A stretch of DNA of 64,000 nt from NCBI GenBank assembly GCA_017306155.1, contig JAFKJB010000015.1, forward strand, positions 1-64,000. The letters run 5' to 3'. This stretch comes from Nitrosospira multiformis. GTDB taxonomy: Bacteria; Pseudomonadota; Gammaproteobacteria; Burkholderiales; Nitrosomonadaceae. The notes under the pieces are model-generated. The model had not been told where the DNA came from and made no database searches. It saw nothing but the letters and a program-made list of their open reading frames with translations. Made by a program: the position numbers and the translations under genes. Numbering within the stretch: the first letter of the stretch is position 1; every line of letters starts with the position of its first letter. This document shows positions 36,865 to 45,612 of the stretch, in pieces.

Positions 36865-39800
36865 GATGTTTCCTGCGACAGGTTTTCGACCGGTTTAACC
36901 TTATTCTTGCGCGAGAGCCACGTAAAAAACAAGGGGACAAATATCGTTGCAACAAAAGTGGCAAGCAGCATTCCCCCAAACACGCCAGTTCCCATGGAGC
37001 GACGTGCGGCAGCGCCCGCTCCCGTGGCGATCAGCAGCGGCACGATTCCCAGCACAAAAGCCATGGACGTCATGACGATGGGCCGAAAACGCAAGCGCGC
37101 CGCCTCGACCGCTGCCTGTGCCACGGGCAGACCTTCAGCCATTTTCTGCGTAGCGAACTCGACGATCAGAATGGCATTTTTCGCAGCCAGGCCGACGAGC
37201 GTGATCAGGCCGATCTGAAAATAAATATCGTTTGGCATGCCTCGTATCAGAACGGCAAGCAGGGCGCCCGCAAGAGCAAAAGGCACCGCCATGATAACGG
37301 CAAGCGGCAAGGCCCAGGTTTCGAACTGGGCAGCAAGAATGAGAAATACCATTATGATCGCAAAGCTGAAGGCAAAAATTGCGGCTGAGCCGGTCCGTTT
37401 TTCCTGATAAGCCTGTCCCGTCCACGTAATCTGGTAATCATCCGGTAAATTTTTAGCCGCAATTTCCTCTACAAGCCGGATAGCATCGCCTGAACTCACA
37501 CCGGGCGCACCGCTTCCCAGAATCTTTGCAGCCAGGAGACCATTGTAGCGCTCGAGTTGCTCTGCGCCAACAATGGTGCTGAGTTTGCTGAGGGCAGACA
37601 GCGGTACCATCGCGCCGGACTGGGAGCGTACATACACCCTGCCGAGATCCTCGGGATGCATCCGGTGTTGCGGTTCTGCCTGCATTTGCACCCGGTAGGT
37701 ACGACCGGAGTAATTGAAATCATTGATATACAGCGAACCCATCGTACTTTGCAGCGTGGCGTAGATATCCGCGACTCTCACTTGCTGGGAAATTGCTTTT
37801 TCCTGATCCACTTCAACGAAGAATTGCGGTACGGTGGGACGAAAAAAAGTATTGATGCCAGTCAGCCTCGGTTCCTGGTTCAGTGCAGCGATAAGGTTGT
37901 TCACCACTGTGGATAGTTGAACCGGATTAGCGCCCGCGCGGCTTTGCACATAGACTTCGAAGCCGCCGGCGGTTCCCAGTCCGCGGATGGAGGGCGGGTT
38001 GAAGGAGATCGCGATTCCATCCGGTTGCTGCATTCCGATACCCATCAGCTTCTGGATGATATCCTCCGCTGTTGCCTCACGCTCCGACCAATCCTTGAAT
38101 GTGGCGAACATGGTAGCAGAACTGGTTTTATTTCCGCCGCCGATCAGGTCGAAGCCATTTACAACAAACTCATGGGCTACCGCCGGGTCATTTGCTATCG
38201 CTGCGCGCACCGCTTCAGCGGTCCTTGTGGTTCGCGCAAGGGTGGCCCCATCCGGCAGAATGGTTGCCGTGACGACATAGCCCTGATCTTCCGGCGGTAC
38301 GAAACCCCCGGGTACTGTTTCGAACAGATAAGCCGATAAGGCAACGATGCCCAGGAATACGACGGTGCCGATAATCCTGTGGCGCAGTGTAGTGCTGACC
38401 ATGAGAATGTAAAAGTCGGTCAGGCGGTGAAAACCCTTGTTGAAAGCACGAAAGAATGCAGATTCGCCATGAGTATGCTTGAGCACAATAGCGCACAGGG
38501 CAGGCGTCAGCGTTAGCGCCACCAGGCCGGAAATGGTAACGGCCACTGCCACGGTGACTGCGAACTGGCGATACAGTTCGCCTGCGATTCCCCCCATGAA
38601 TGCAACCGGCACGAATACCGCGCACAGTACCAGGACAATCGCAACGACCGCGCTCGCGACCTGTTCCATGGAGCGGATGGCGGCTTTCAGCGGTGGCAGC
38701 TTCTCTTCGTCCATCAGCCGCTCGATATTTTCCAATACGACGATTGCATCATCCACCACGATACCGATTGAAAGCACCATAGCGAAAAGCGTGAGTGTAT
38801 TGATGGAGAATCCGAACGCCCACAGCCCGGCGAAAGTGCCCACGAGGGAAATGGGCACGGCAACAATGGGGATCAGCGTGGCGCGCCAGCTTTGCAGGAA
38901 TAGATAAACAACCAGCAGGACGAGTACCATCGCTTCGCCAAGCGTCTTGACCACCTCCCACATCGAAGCTTTGACGAACAGGCTGGTATCGTACGGCACC
39001 ACGTAGTCCATCCCCTCCGGAAAGTGTTTCTTCAACTCTTCCATTTTGGCGACCAGCGCATTTTTCGTGTCGAGCGCATTCGCGCCGGGTTGCAGGAAGA
39101 CGGGAATGCCGGCGCCGGGCTGACCATTCAGTGCCGTGCGAACGTCATAGCTTTGCGCTCCCAGCTCGATACGGGCGACGTCCTTGAGATAAAGAACCCC
39201 ACGCGGGCCATCAGCCCGTAAAATGATGTCGCCGAACTGTTCAGGTGTTACCAGCCGACCTCTTGCATTGACGGTGTAAATCAGTTGCTGATCAGGCGGG
39301 GCTGGTTCCTGGCCGATCTTGCCGGCAGCATATTGCGCGTTCTGCGCCTGGATGGCGGCAGTGATGTCCGTGGTAGCCACACCCAGCTGTGCCATGCGAT
39401 CAGGATGCAGCCAGATGCGCATGGAATAATCCTGCCCGCCAAAGACAGTAGCATCCCCGACTCCATTCGTACGCCTCAGCTCATCCATTATGTTGAGCGT
39501 GGCATAGTTGCTGAGATAGAGCGGGTCATATTTGCCTTTCTCGGTCGAGATCAGCATGAAGACTATCAGGATGTCGTTGGAGCGCTTCTCAATTTTCAGG
39601 CCGGTGCGACGCACTTCATCCGGTAATCGCGGCAGCGCGATATTTACGCGGTTACTGACATTGAAAGTAGCCTGATCAACGTCCGTGCCGACCTCGAACG
39701 TTGCGGTGATGGTCAGTGTTCCGCTGGAGTCGGCGCTTGAACTGAAATATAAAAGGTCCTGGACACCGCTCAATTGCTCTTCGATGGGGGCGGCCACTGT

Positions 39801-39977
39801 TTTGGTCAAGGTTTCAGCGCTGGCGCCGGGATAGGTCGCGGTTATCAATACCGTAGGTGGCGCGATCTCCGGATATTGCGCAATGGGGAGCTGCAAGGCG
39901 GCGGCAAGACCGGCAAGGACGATGATAATGGAGATAACCGACGCAAATATCGGTCGCAGAATAAAAAATCTGGTCAT
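36861..39977 (-). CDS. RND efflux permease, HAE1 family (first pump of the operon)
   Basis: The 1038-residue protein is a complete AcrB-like pump: MTRFFILRPIFASVISIII, twelve helices, the Asp-Asp relay in GIVVDDAIVVLENIERLM, and the duplicated periplasmic porter domains. The C-terminal region has FQIGLITLVGLAAKNAIL. It lies 34 bp downstream of its adaptor gene and overlaps the channel gene by four bases. Its neighbour pump is clearly homologous but diverged, so the pair is an old duplication or a joining of two systems rather than a recent copy. Confidence 0.94.
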   Translation of the reverse strand: MTRFFILRPIFASVISIIIVLAGLAAALQLPIAQYPEIAPPTVLITATYPGASAETLTKTVAAPIEEQLSGVQDLLYFSSSADSSGTLTITATFEVGTDVDQATFNVSNRVNIALPRLPDEVRRTGLKIEKRSNDILIVFMLISTEKGKYDPLYLSNYATLNIMDELRRTNGVGDATVFGGQDYSMRIWLHPDRMAQLGVATTDITAAIQAQNAQYAAGKIGQEPAPPDQQLIYTVNARGRLVTPEQFGDIILRADGPRGVLYLKDVARIELGAQSYDVRTALNGQPGAGIPVFLQPGANALDTKNALVAKMEELKKHFPEGMDYVVPYDTSLFVKASMWEVVKTLGEAMVLVLLVVYLFLQSWRATLIPIVAVPISLVGTFAGLWAFGFSINTLTLFAMVLSIGIVVDDAIVVLENIERLMDEEKLPPLKAAIRSMEQVASAVVAIVLVLCAVFVPVAFMGGIAGELYRQFAVTVAVAVTISGLVALTLTPALCAIVLKHTHGESAFFRAFNKGFHRLTDFYILMVSTTLRHRIIGTVVFLGIVALSAYLFETVPGGFVPPEDQGYVVTATILPDGATLARTTRTAEAVRAAIANDPAVAHEFVVNGFDLIGGGNKTSSATMFATFKDWSEREATAEDIIQKLMGIGMQQPDGIAISFNPPSIRGLGTAGGFEVYVQSRAGANPVQLSTVVNNLIAALNQEPRLTGINTFFRPTVPQFFVEVDQEKAISQQVRVADIYATLQSTMGSLYINDFNYSGRTYRVQMQAEPQHRMHPEDLGRVYVRSQSGAMVPLSALSKLSTIVGAEQLERYNGLLAAKILGSGAPGVSSGDAIRLVEEIAAKNLPDDYQITWTGQAYQEKRTGSAAIFAFSFAIIMVFLILAAQFETWALPLAVIMAVPFALAGALLAVLIRGMPNDIYFQIGLITLVGLAAKNAILIVEFATQKMAEGLPVAQAAVEAARLRFRPIVMTSMAFVLGIVPLLIATGAGAAARRSMGTGVFGGMLLATFVATIFVPLFFTWLSRKNKVKPVENLSQETS

Positions 39978-40011
39978 GATTTATCCGGCGGTTTTCCGCC
40001 CGGTTTTTTGC

Positions 40012-41253
40012 TCAAGCGGCTTTACCGGAACCGGAATCAGGTCGGGCAAGAGGCGTTCCCGGCGCTTCTCCGGGCGCGTGAGGGGAAACGAGCGCGCCGG
40101 GGCGAAGCTTGATGATGTTATCGACGATGACTTTATCGCCGGCTTTGAGTCCATCGAGGATTACCCAGTCCGTACCCATCCATTTACCGGTGACCACCGG
40201 CTGCGGAGTCGCTTCGTTTTTTTCGTTGATCACATAGACTGACTGACCGCGGTCAGACGTCTGTATTGCGCTCTGCGGGATGAGGAATACACCGTCACGC
40301 TGACCAGTGATCACTTTCGCCCTGACAAACTGTCCCGGCAGCAGTTGCTGTCCCGCATTTTCGAACGTGGCGCGCAGTTGCTGCGTGCCAAGCAGCGGGT
40401 CAATCTGACTGGCGGCAAAGTTCAACTCCCCTCTCTTTTCGTATTCCGAGCCGTCCGGCAATATCAAAGTCACCTGTTTTACCTTTTTCTCGGTCAGGGG
40501 GCCACCGAGCTGCATCAGTTCGTTACTCGACAGGCTGAAACGCACCCAGATCGGCGACACCTGCACCAGCGTGGTCAAAAGGCTGCTGTTGGCTTCCACC
40601 AGCGCGCCTTCCGAGAACTGGAAGCGGCCCGAAACGCCATCGACCGGGGCGGTTACAGAGGTATAGGAGAGGTTGAGTTCCGCATCGCGCACGCGCACCT
40701 CGGCCTGCTGGAGCGCGGCATGCGCAATCGCGTTATCGGAGACCGCGTTATCATACTCGCGCCGGCTGATTGCCTGCGCATCCATCAGGTCTTTCAGGCG
40801 TTTTTCTTCGCGCTCGGTCTGAATGATACGGGCTTTCTGTTCTGCCAGTTGCGCTCTCGCCTGAGCGAGCGCATATCGGTAGGGTATCGGGTCAATCAGG
40901 AACAGGGACTGACCCGCTTTTACCGCTGCACCTTCCTCATACAGGCGTTTGAGCAGAATGCCCCCCACGCGGGGACGTATTTCGACTTCCTTGGCGCCTT
41001 CGGTCTGGGCCACGGCTTCGGCGCTGATCGGTACGCTGGTAGGTTGAACCTCGATTACGCTTACGGGAAGGGCTGGTGGAGTAGGGGGCGTTTCAGGTTT
41101 CTTGCCACAGCCTGGCACCGTAACGGTCACGACGATGCCCGCGGCAATGCTTATGGCAAGCCGCGTGACGGCGTGCAGCAGGCCGGGCGTTTTTCTCTGG
41201 CTGAGCATTAAAGAGTTGCCGGGTTTGCTTTTATAATCCTGCGTGGCTGTCAT
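40012..41253 (-). CDS. RND periplasmic adaptor lipoprotein (first adaptor), AcrA-like
   Basis: The adaptor has a lipoprotein signal ending TVPGC, then VEIRPRVGGILLKRLYEEG, a coiled-coil hairpin with SRREYDNAVSDNAIAHAAL, TSVTAPVDGVSGRFQFSEG, and ends in a Gly/Ser tail. The start is uncertain. ATG 41286 lies inside the repressor operator and is unlikely. ATG 41253 has GGAG four bases upstream, and ATG 41208 would give the most normal signal peptide. It is the first gene of the operon mfp-rnd-omf-mfp-rnd, divergent from the TetR-type regulator. Confidence 0.9.
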   Translation of the reverse strand: MTATQDYKSKPGNSLMLSQRKTPGLLHAVTRLAISIAAGIVVTVTVPGCGKKPETPPTPPALPVSVIEVQPTSVPISAEAVAQTEGAKEVEIRPRVGGILLKRLYEEGAAVKAGQSLFLIDPIPYRYALAQARAQLAEQKARIIQTEREEKRLKDLMDAQAISRREYDNAVSDNAIAHAALQQAEVRVRDAELNLSYTSVTAPVDGVSGRFQFSEGALVEANSSLLTTLVQVSPIWVRFSLSSNELMQLGGPLTEKKVKQVTLILPDGSEYEKRGELNFAASQIDPLLGTQQLRATFENAGQQLLPGQFVRAKVITGQRDGVFLIPQSAIQTSDRGQSVYVINEKNEATPQPVVTGKWMGTDWVILDGLKAGDKVIVDNIIKLRPGALVSPHAPGEAPGTPLARPDSGSGKAA

Positions 41254-41281
41254 CATGCTCCGTGCAGCTGAATTTGGAACT

Positions 41282-41305
41282 TGCATACATACGTGTATGT
41301 ATGTA
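41282..41305. promoter_or_regulatory. AcrR-like operator between efflux operon and tetR-type gene
   Basis: CATACATAC (41284-41292) and GTATGTATG (41295-41303) are perfect inverted repeats two bases apart. On the minus strand the 24-bp element has the TACATACAT ... ATGTATG arms of the E. coli AcrR operator, recalled from memory. It lies 43 bp before the regulator start and just before the efflux operon, so one dimer pair could control both directions. Confidence 0.75.
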
Positions 41306-41347
41306 AATTATAAACTAACCTTCACAGATGTAAATAGCGATTCGTAC

Positions 41348-42001
41348 ATGGTCCGAAAAACCAAGGAAAATGCGGAGCTGACACGCCAGCGCCTAATAGA
41401 TGCGGCGCGCCAGGTTTTTCTGGAGCGAGGTGTCGCCCGTACCACCATGGAGCATATCGCGCGCGCGGCCGGCGTGACGCGGGGAGCAATCTATTGGCAT
41501 TTCAACAATAAAATCGATCTGATTCAGGCCATGCGCGAGCAGGTATTCCTGCCTCTCATCGATCGCATGGACGACACCCTGCTGGTTGAAGGCGTGGACG
41601 ATCCTCTCGCCTGTATCGAAAATTTCCTGTGCGGCACGATCCAGGTTCTGGCGGATAGCAAGGAAACCCGCCAGATATACGAAATCATGATGATCAAGTG
41701 CGAGTACGTGGATGAATTCGCCATGGTCTTGCAGCAGATTTTATTCAACTGTGCCCACATTTCGGAGAAGCTGAAGCTGGTTTACGAACGCGCCAGGGTT
41801 CAGGAATTACTGCACTCATCTCACGATCCCGTGCAACTGGCCATTGATACCCATCTGTTCTTTATCGGGTTGCTGCACATGTGGGTGAAGGATATAGAGG
41901 GAAATCAGTTCCGGCACCAGGCAATTGAGCTGGTGGAGGCGCATATGAGACTACGCCGCCTTTCCCCTGAGCGCCCGGAGCGGACTGTTCGCTATCCCTG
42001 A
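41348..42001 (+). CDS. TetR/AcrR-type repressor of the RND efflux operon
   Basis: The 217-residue protein starts MVRKTKENAELTRQRLIDAA and has the TetR helix-turn-helix TTMEHIARAAGVTRGAIYWHF, which is closest to AcrR/TtgR/SmeT-type regulators. A ligand-binding domain with QIYEIMMIKCEYV follows, like the C-terminal domain of that group. An in-frame ATG at 41243 would run through the operator and is rejected. It likely represses both itself and the divergent pump operon until a hydrophobic ligand binds. Confidence 0.88.
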   Translation: MVRKTKENAELTRQRLIDAARQVFLERGVARTTMEHIARAAGVTRGAIYWHFNNKIDLIQAMREQVFLPLIDRMDDTLLVEGVDDPLACIENFLCGTIQVLADSKETRQIYEIMMIKCEYVDEFAMVLQQILFNCAHISEKLKLVYERARVQELLHSSHDPVQLAIDTHLFFIGLLHMWVKDIEGNQFRHQAIELVEAHMRLRRLSPERPERTVRYP

Positions 42002-42082
42002 TCGCATGGAAGAAGTCGTCTGCAGCAAGTCAGATTTCGTTGGACAATACGCTACGGCAGGTTTGTTGCGGAACTCCGCTAT

Positions 42083-42109
42083 TCTATCGATACCGATTTG
42101 ATCGATAGA
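42083..42109. repeat. 27-bp inverted repeat downstream of the tetR-type gene
   Basis: TCTATCGAT and ATCGATAGA are perfect arms around nine bases. No T tract follows. It lies 80 bp after the regulator stop and 45 bp before the iscR promoter boxes, so it is either a weak terminator stem or an upstream binding site. Confidence 0.45.
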
Positions 42110-42153
42110 GGGATTCACTCCTGTAATTGTATATTTTCAGAAATGATGTCCGT

Positions 42154-42206
42154 ATAGTTGACTAAATCAATCAGGTATCTTATAGTTGACTAAATCAGTC
42201 ATCTAT
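42154..42206 (+). promoter_or_regulatory. suf operon promoter with two tandem type-1 IscR boxes
   Basis: Boxes at 42154-42178 and 42182-42206 both begin ATAGTTGACTAAATCA and end in TCAGGTAT and TCATCTAT. Each matches the type-1 IscR consensus (ATASYYGACT ... AGTCRRSTAT) with about one deviation. TTGACT (42158-42163), a 17-bp spacer and TATAGT (42181-42186) make a near-ideal sigma-70 promoter, covered by both boxes. Repression by cluster-loaded IscR and induction under Fe-S shortage or oxidative stress is the expected outcome. Confidence 0.8.
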
Positions 42207-42284
42207 TGGACTTCTGCTGACTGAGATATTTCTGAATCTATCTACTTAATCCGTGAATCCATCCAGAGCAAAGAGGAGTTCATC

Positions 42285-42803
42285 ATGAGGCTAACAACCA
42301 AAGGACGGTTTGCAGTAACGGCGCTGCTCGATCTCGCGCTGCAACGTCAGACGCGTCCTGTGACACTTGCGGAAATCAGCCAGCGTCAGCAAATTTCGCT
42401 ATCCTATCTTGAGCAGTTGTTCGCCAAACTGCGTTCCCGCGGACTTGTCGATAGCGTAAGAGGCCCGGGTGGCGGCTACTGCCTTGCGAAAGACATGGGG
42501 CAAGTGTCGGTTGCCGAGATCATTCTCGCAGTTGACGAACCTATCGATTCAACCCAGTGCAATGGAAAGGAAAATTGTCACAACGACAGGAAATGCATGA
42601 CGCATGACTTGTGGATAAAGCTCAACGAACTGATTTTCGACCACCTTGGCGCAGTCACGCTGAAACAGCTGGTCGATGAGCAGGGGGAAAGAGAGGAATG
42701 GCGGAAGGCAAGAGAGGTGGGTGTAGTGCAGATGCTGGATATGCGGAAGGTTGCGCCTGAAAAGGTCAGGCCCGACCGGAGTCGCGCTGCAATTTCTGCC
42801 TGA
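42285..42803 (+). CDS. iscR: IscR paralogue 2, leading the suf operon
   Basis: The 172-residue Rrf2-family protein matches the first IscR along most of its length (MRLTTKGRFAVTALLDLAL, ISLSYLEQLFAKLR, GPGGGYCLAKD) and keeps the cluster ligands Cys92, Cys98, Cys104 and His107. It has an extra Cys66 in the wing and a longer, charged C-terminal tail. GAGG lies before ATG 42285. It heads the suf genes in the same way SufR or RirA-like Rrf2 proteins do elsewhere. With two IscRs, cross-regulation through nearly identical boxes is likely. Confidence 0.92.
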   Translation: MRLTTKGRFAVTALLDLALQRQTRPVTLAEISQRQQISLSYLEQLFAKLRSRGLVDSVRGPGGGYCLAKDMGQVSVAEIILAVDEPIDSTQCNGKENCHNDRKCMTHDLWIKLNELIFDHLGAVTLKQLVDEQGEREEWRKAREVGVVQMLDMRKVAPEKVRPDRSRAAISA

Positions 42804-42870
42804 CTCCGGTTTTGAATGCCAAACGCTTACTTTCGTTGTCATAATCGCATGGGGCAGGTGGAGAATGGCG

Positions 42871-43215
42871 ATGGCAATAACACTGACTGAAAACGCGGCG
42901 AAACAGATTCAGAGGCAGCTCGCGAAACGGGGCAAGGGATTGGCCCTGCGAGTCGGGGTCAAGAAGGTGGGGTGTTCCGGATTTGCCTATACCTACGCTT
43001 ATGCAGATGAGTTGCGCGAGAGTGATCGGGTGTTCGAGTCCTGTAACGCTCATGTAGTGGTTGATGCCGATTTTCTGCCGTTTCTTGATGGCTCACGAAT
43101 TGACTTTGTCAGAGAAGGACTGAACGAATCATTCAGGTTTGAGAATCCCAACGTGGATAATACCTGCGGCTGCGGTGAAAGCTTCAGTGTGAAAGAAGAA
43201 CCGGCCAAGGTCTAA
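42871..43215 (+). CDS. A-type Fe-S carrier protein (IscA/SufA family)
   Basis: The 114-residue protein begins MAITLTENAAKQIQRQLAKR and carries the three conserved cysteines of A-type carriers, in KVGCSGFAY and the terminal CGCGESF pair. These proteins carry iron or [2Fe-2S]/[4Fe-4S] clusters from scaffold to client. FVREGLNESFRFENPNV is close to E. coli IscA, while the operon context suggests SufA. ATG 42871 has GGTGGAG eight bases upstream; ATG 42865 is too close to it. Longer frames from 42751 overlap iscR and are rejected. Confidence 0.93.
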   Translation: MAITLTENAAKQIQRQLAKRGKGLALRVGVKKVGCSGFAYTYAYADELRESDRVFESCNAHVVVDADFLPFLDGSRIDFVREGLNESFRFENPNVDNTCGCGESFSVKEEPAKV

Positions 43216-43390
43216 CCTTTGGAAGTGGACACCAGGAACCGGGATCACTGCGCTTTGCCTGATCAAATCAAATCTCCCGCCAGCGTATTGATCATGCGTC
43301 GTCGCACCGTTTAACAGGGGCGGCAGTATCCGTAGCAAAAGAGGTTGTCCTCTACTAAAGAAAAGACATTCCGATATTGGAGCGAATCTC

Positions 43391-44827
43391 ATGAGTGCAG
43401 TCTTACAGAATCTGATCAATCAGCCATACAAACACGGTTTCGTTACCGAAATCGAGTCGGATGTCGCGCCAAAAGGCCTTAACGAAGATATTATCCGGCT
43501 CATTTCGACCAAGAAAAACGAACCTGCCTGGCTCCTTGATTTCAGGCTCAAAGCCTATCAGCAATGGCTCAAGATGGAAGAGCCGAAATGGCCCAATGTC
43601 AAGTATCCGCGGATCGATTTTCAGGCGATCAGCTACTACGCTGCGCCCAAGCCGAAAAAGAAGCTCAACAGCATGGATGAAGTCGATCCCGAGTTGCTTC
43701 GCACCTTCGAGAAACTGGGGGTGCCCATGCATGAGCGCGCGGCTCTGGCGGGCGTGGCGGTGGATGTGATTTTTGACAGCGTATCCGTAGCCACCACCTA
43801 CAAGCAGAAACTCGCGGAGGTCGGAATCATTTTCTGTTCCATTTCCGAAGCCGTGCATGCTTATCCCGAACTGGTGAAGCAGTATCTCGGTACGGTGGTG
43901 CCCGTGGGTGACAACTACTATGCAGCACTCAACTCGGCCGTTTTTACGGACGGCACCTTCTGCTTCATCCCGAAAGGCGTCAAGTGCCCGATGGATCTGT
44001 CGACCTACTTCCGCATCAATACGGAAGAGTCCGGACAATTCGAGCGCACTCTGATCGTTGCCGAGGAAGGGTCGTCCGTGTCGTATCTCGAAGGGTGCAC
44101 GGCTCCCAGGTTCGATACCAATCAATTGCATGCCGCGGTGGTCGAACTGATCGCACTTGACAATGCCGATATCAAGTATTCGACGGTACAGAACTGGTAT
44201 GCAGGCGACGAGAAGGGGGTGGGCGGCATATATAATTTCGTAACCAAGCGGGGTCTGGCGAAAGGCGTCAACTCGCGTATCTCGTGGACTCAGGTTGAAA
44301 CGGGCTCCGCGATAACCTGGAAATATCCGTCCTGCATACTGCAGGGGGAAAGTTCCGTAGGCGAATTTTATTCGGTAGCGGTAACCAATAACTATCAGCA
44401 GGCGGATACCGGCACCAAAATGATCCATATCGGGAAAAATACCCGCAGCACTATCGTCAGCAAGGGTATTTCAGCCGGGCATTCCAATAACAGCTACCGC
44501 GGCCTGGTCAGGATTGCTCCCACCGCCAGCGGCGCGCGCAACTATTCACAATGCGATTCGATGCTGATCGGAGACCAATGCGGAGCGCATACCTTTCCCT
44601 ACATCCAGGTGCGCAACCAGAATGCCAAGGTCGAGCATGAAGCATCAACGTCAAAAATCGGCGAAGATCAATTGTTCTACTTTGCACAGCGCGGCATCGG
44701 CAGTGAGGAAGCGGTTTCCATGATCATCAACGGCTTTTGCAAGGATGTATTTCAGCAGTTGCCGATGGAGTTTGCGGTCGAAGCGACAAAACTGCTTGGA
44801 TTCAAGCTGGAGGGAAGTGTTGGATGA
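43391..44827 (+). CDS. sufB: Fe-S cluster scaffold subunit SufB
   Basis: SufB is the scaffold subunit of the SufBCD complex where new clusters form. The 478-residue protein has the N-terminal [17 protein letters not shown], the beta-helix core with [12 protein letters not shown] (the cysteine region that takes part in assembly) and C-terminal [18 protein letters not shown] and [20 protein letters not shown], as in E. coli SufB. Length is normal. GGAG eight bases before ATG 43391. Its stop overlaps the sufC start by four bases. The gap to the A-type carrier gene is 175 bp with no visible terminator. Confidence 0.96.
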   Translation: MSAVLQNLINQPYKHGFVTEIESDVAPKGLNEDIIRLISTKKNEPAWLLDFRLKAYQQWLKMEEPKWPNVKYPRIDFQAISYYAAPKPKKKLNSMDEVDPELLRTFEKLGVPMHERAALAGVAVDVIFDSVSVATTYKQKLAEVGIIFCSISEAVHAYPELVKQYLGTVVPVGDNYYAALNSAVFTDGTFCFIPKGVKCPMDLSTYFRINTEESGQFERTLIVAEEGSSVSYLEGCTAPRFDTNQLHAAVVELIALDNADIKYSTVQNWYAGDEKGVGGIYNFVTKRGLAKGVNSRISWTQVETGSAITWKYPSCILQGESSVGEFYSVAVTNNYQQADTGTKMIHIGKNTRSTIVSKGISAGHSNNSYRGLVRIAPTASGARNYSQCDSMLIGDQCGAHTFPYIQVRNQNAKVEHEASTSKIGEDQLFYFAQRGIGSEEAVSMIINGFCKDVFQQLPMEFAVEATKLLGFKLEGSVG

Positions 44828-45612
44828 TTCATCAGGACAGCAAAACGATTCTGGAAGTAAGCGGGCTGCGAGCGGCAGTCGATGGCGTAGAGATACTCAA
44901 AGGCGTTGACCTCATCGTCAAAAGTGGTGAGGTGCATGCCATCATGGGAACGAACGGCTCGGGCAAGAGCACTTTCGCCAAGGTGCTTGCCGGGCACAGC
45001 GCCTATCAGGTTACCGGGGGATCGGTATTGTTTGAAGGCCGGAACCTGTTCGATCTCGAACCGGAAGAACGGGCGCGTGCAGGCGTATTCCTTGCCTTTC
45101 AGTATCCGATCGAGATACCTGGCGTTTCCAACAGCCATTTTCTGCGTCTTGCCTACAATACCCTGCAGTCGCAGCGTGGAAAGGACGAACTCGATCCGCT
45201 GGAATTCGAGGATTTCGTGAGGGAGAAAATGAGATTGCTGGAAATGAATCCCAATTTTCTGGATCGCGGCGTCAACGAAGGTTTTTCGGGCGGTGAGAAG
45301 AAGCGCAACGAGATATTGCAGATGGCATTGCTGGAGCCACGATTGGCTATCCTGGACGAGACGGATTCCGGTCTCGACATCGATGCCCTGAGAATCGTTA
45401 CCAATGGAGTAAACAAACTTGCAAACAAGGACAACGCAATCATTCTGGTAACCCATTATCAGCGCATGCTCAACTATATCGAACCGGATTACGTGCATGT
45501 AATGCGCGGTGGACGCATCGTTAAAACAGGCGGCAAGGAGCTTGCACTCGATCTCGAAACGCGGGGGTATGATTGGGTAGGGGTTGAGCGGCGTGCCCCC
45601 GCAAGCGCATGA
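44824..45612 (+). CDS. sufC: SUF ATPase SufC
   Basis: SufC is the cytosolic ABC-type ATPase that drives conformational change in SufBCD. The 262-residue protein has Walker A in [15 protein letters not shown], the signature [14 protein letters not shown], Walker [17 protein letters not shown] (the D-E-T-D-S-G-L form is diagnostic of SufC) and the switch His in [13 protein letters not shown] 44824 overlaps the sufB stop and gives MIHQDSKT; the longer frame from 44737 lies inside sufB. It overlaps sufD by four bases. Confidence 0.96.
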   Translation: MIHQDSKTILEVSGLRAAVDGVEILKGVDLIVKSGEVHAIMGTNGSGKSTFAKVLAGHSAYQVTGGSVLFEGRNLFDLEPEERARAGVFLAFQYPIEIPGVSNSHFLRLAYNTLQSQRGKDELDPLEFEDFVREKMRLLEMNPNFLDRGVNEGFSGGEKKRNEILQMALLEPRLAILDETDSGLDIDALRIVTNGVNKLANKDNAIILVTHYQRMLNYIEPDYVHVMRGGRIVKTGGKELALDLETRGYDWVGVERRAPASA

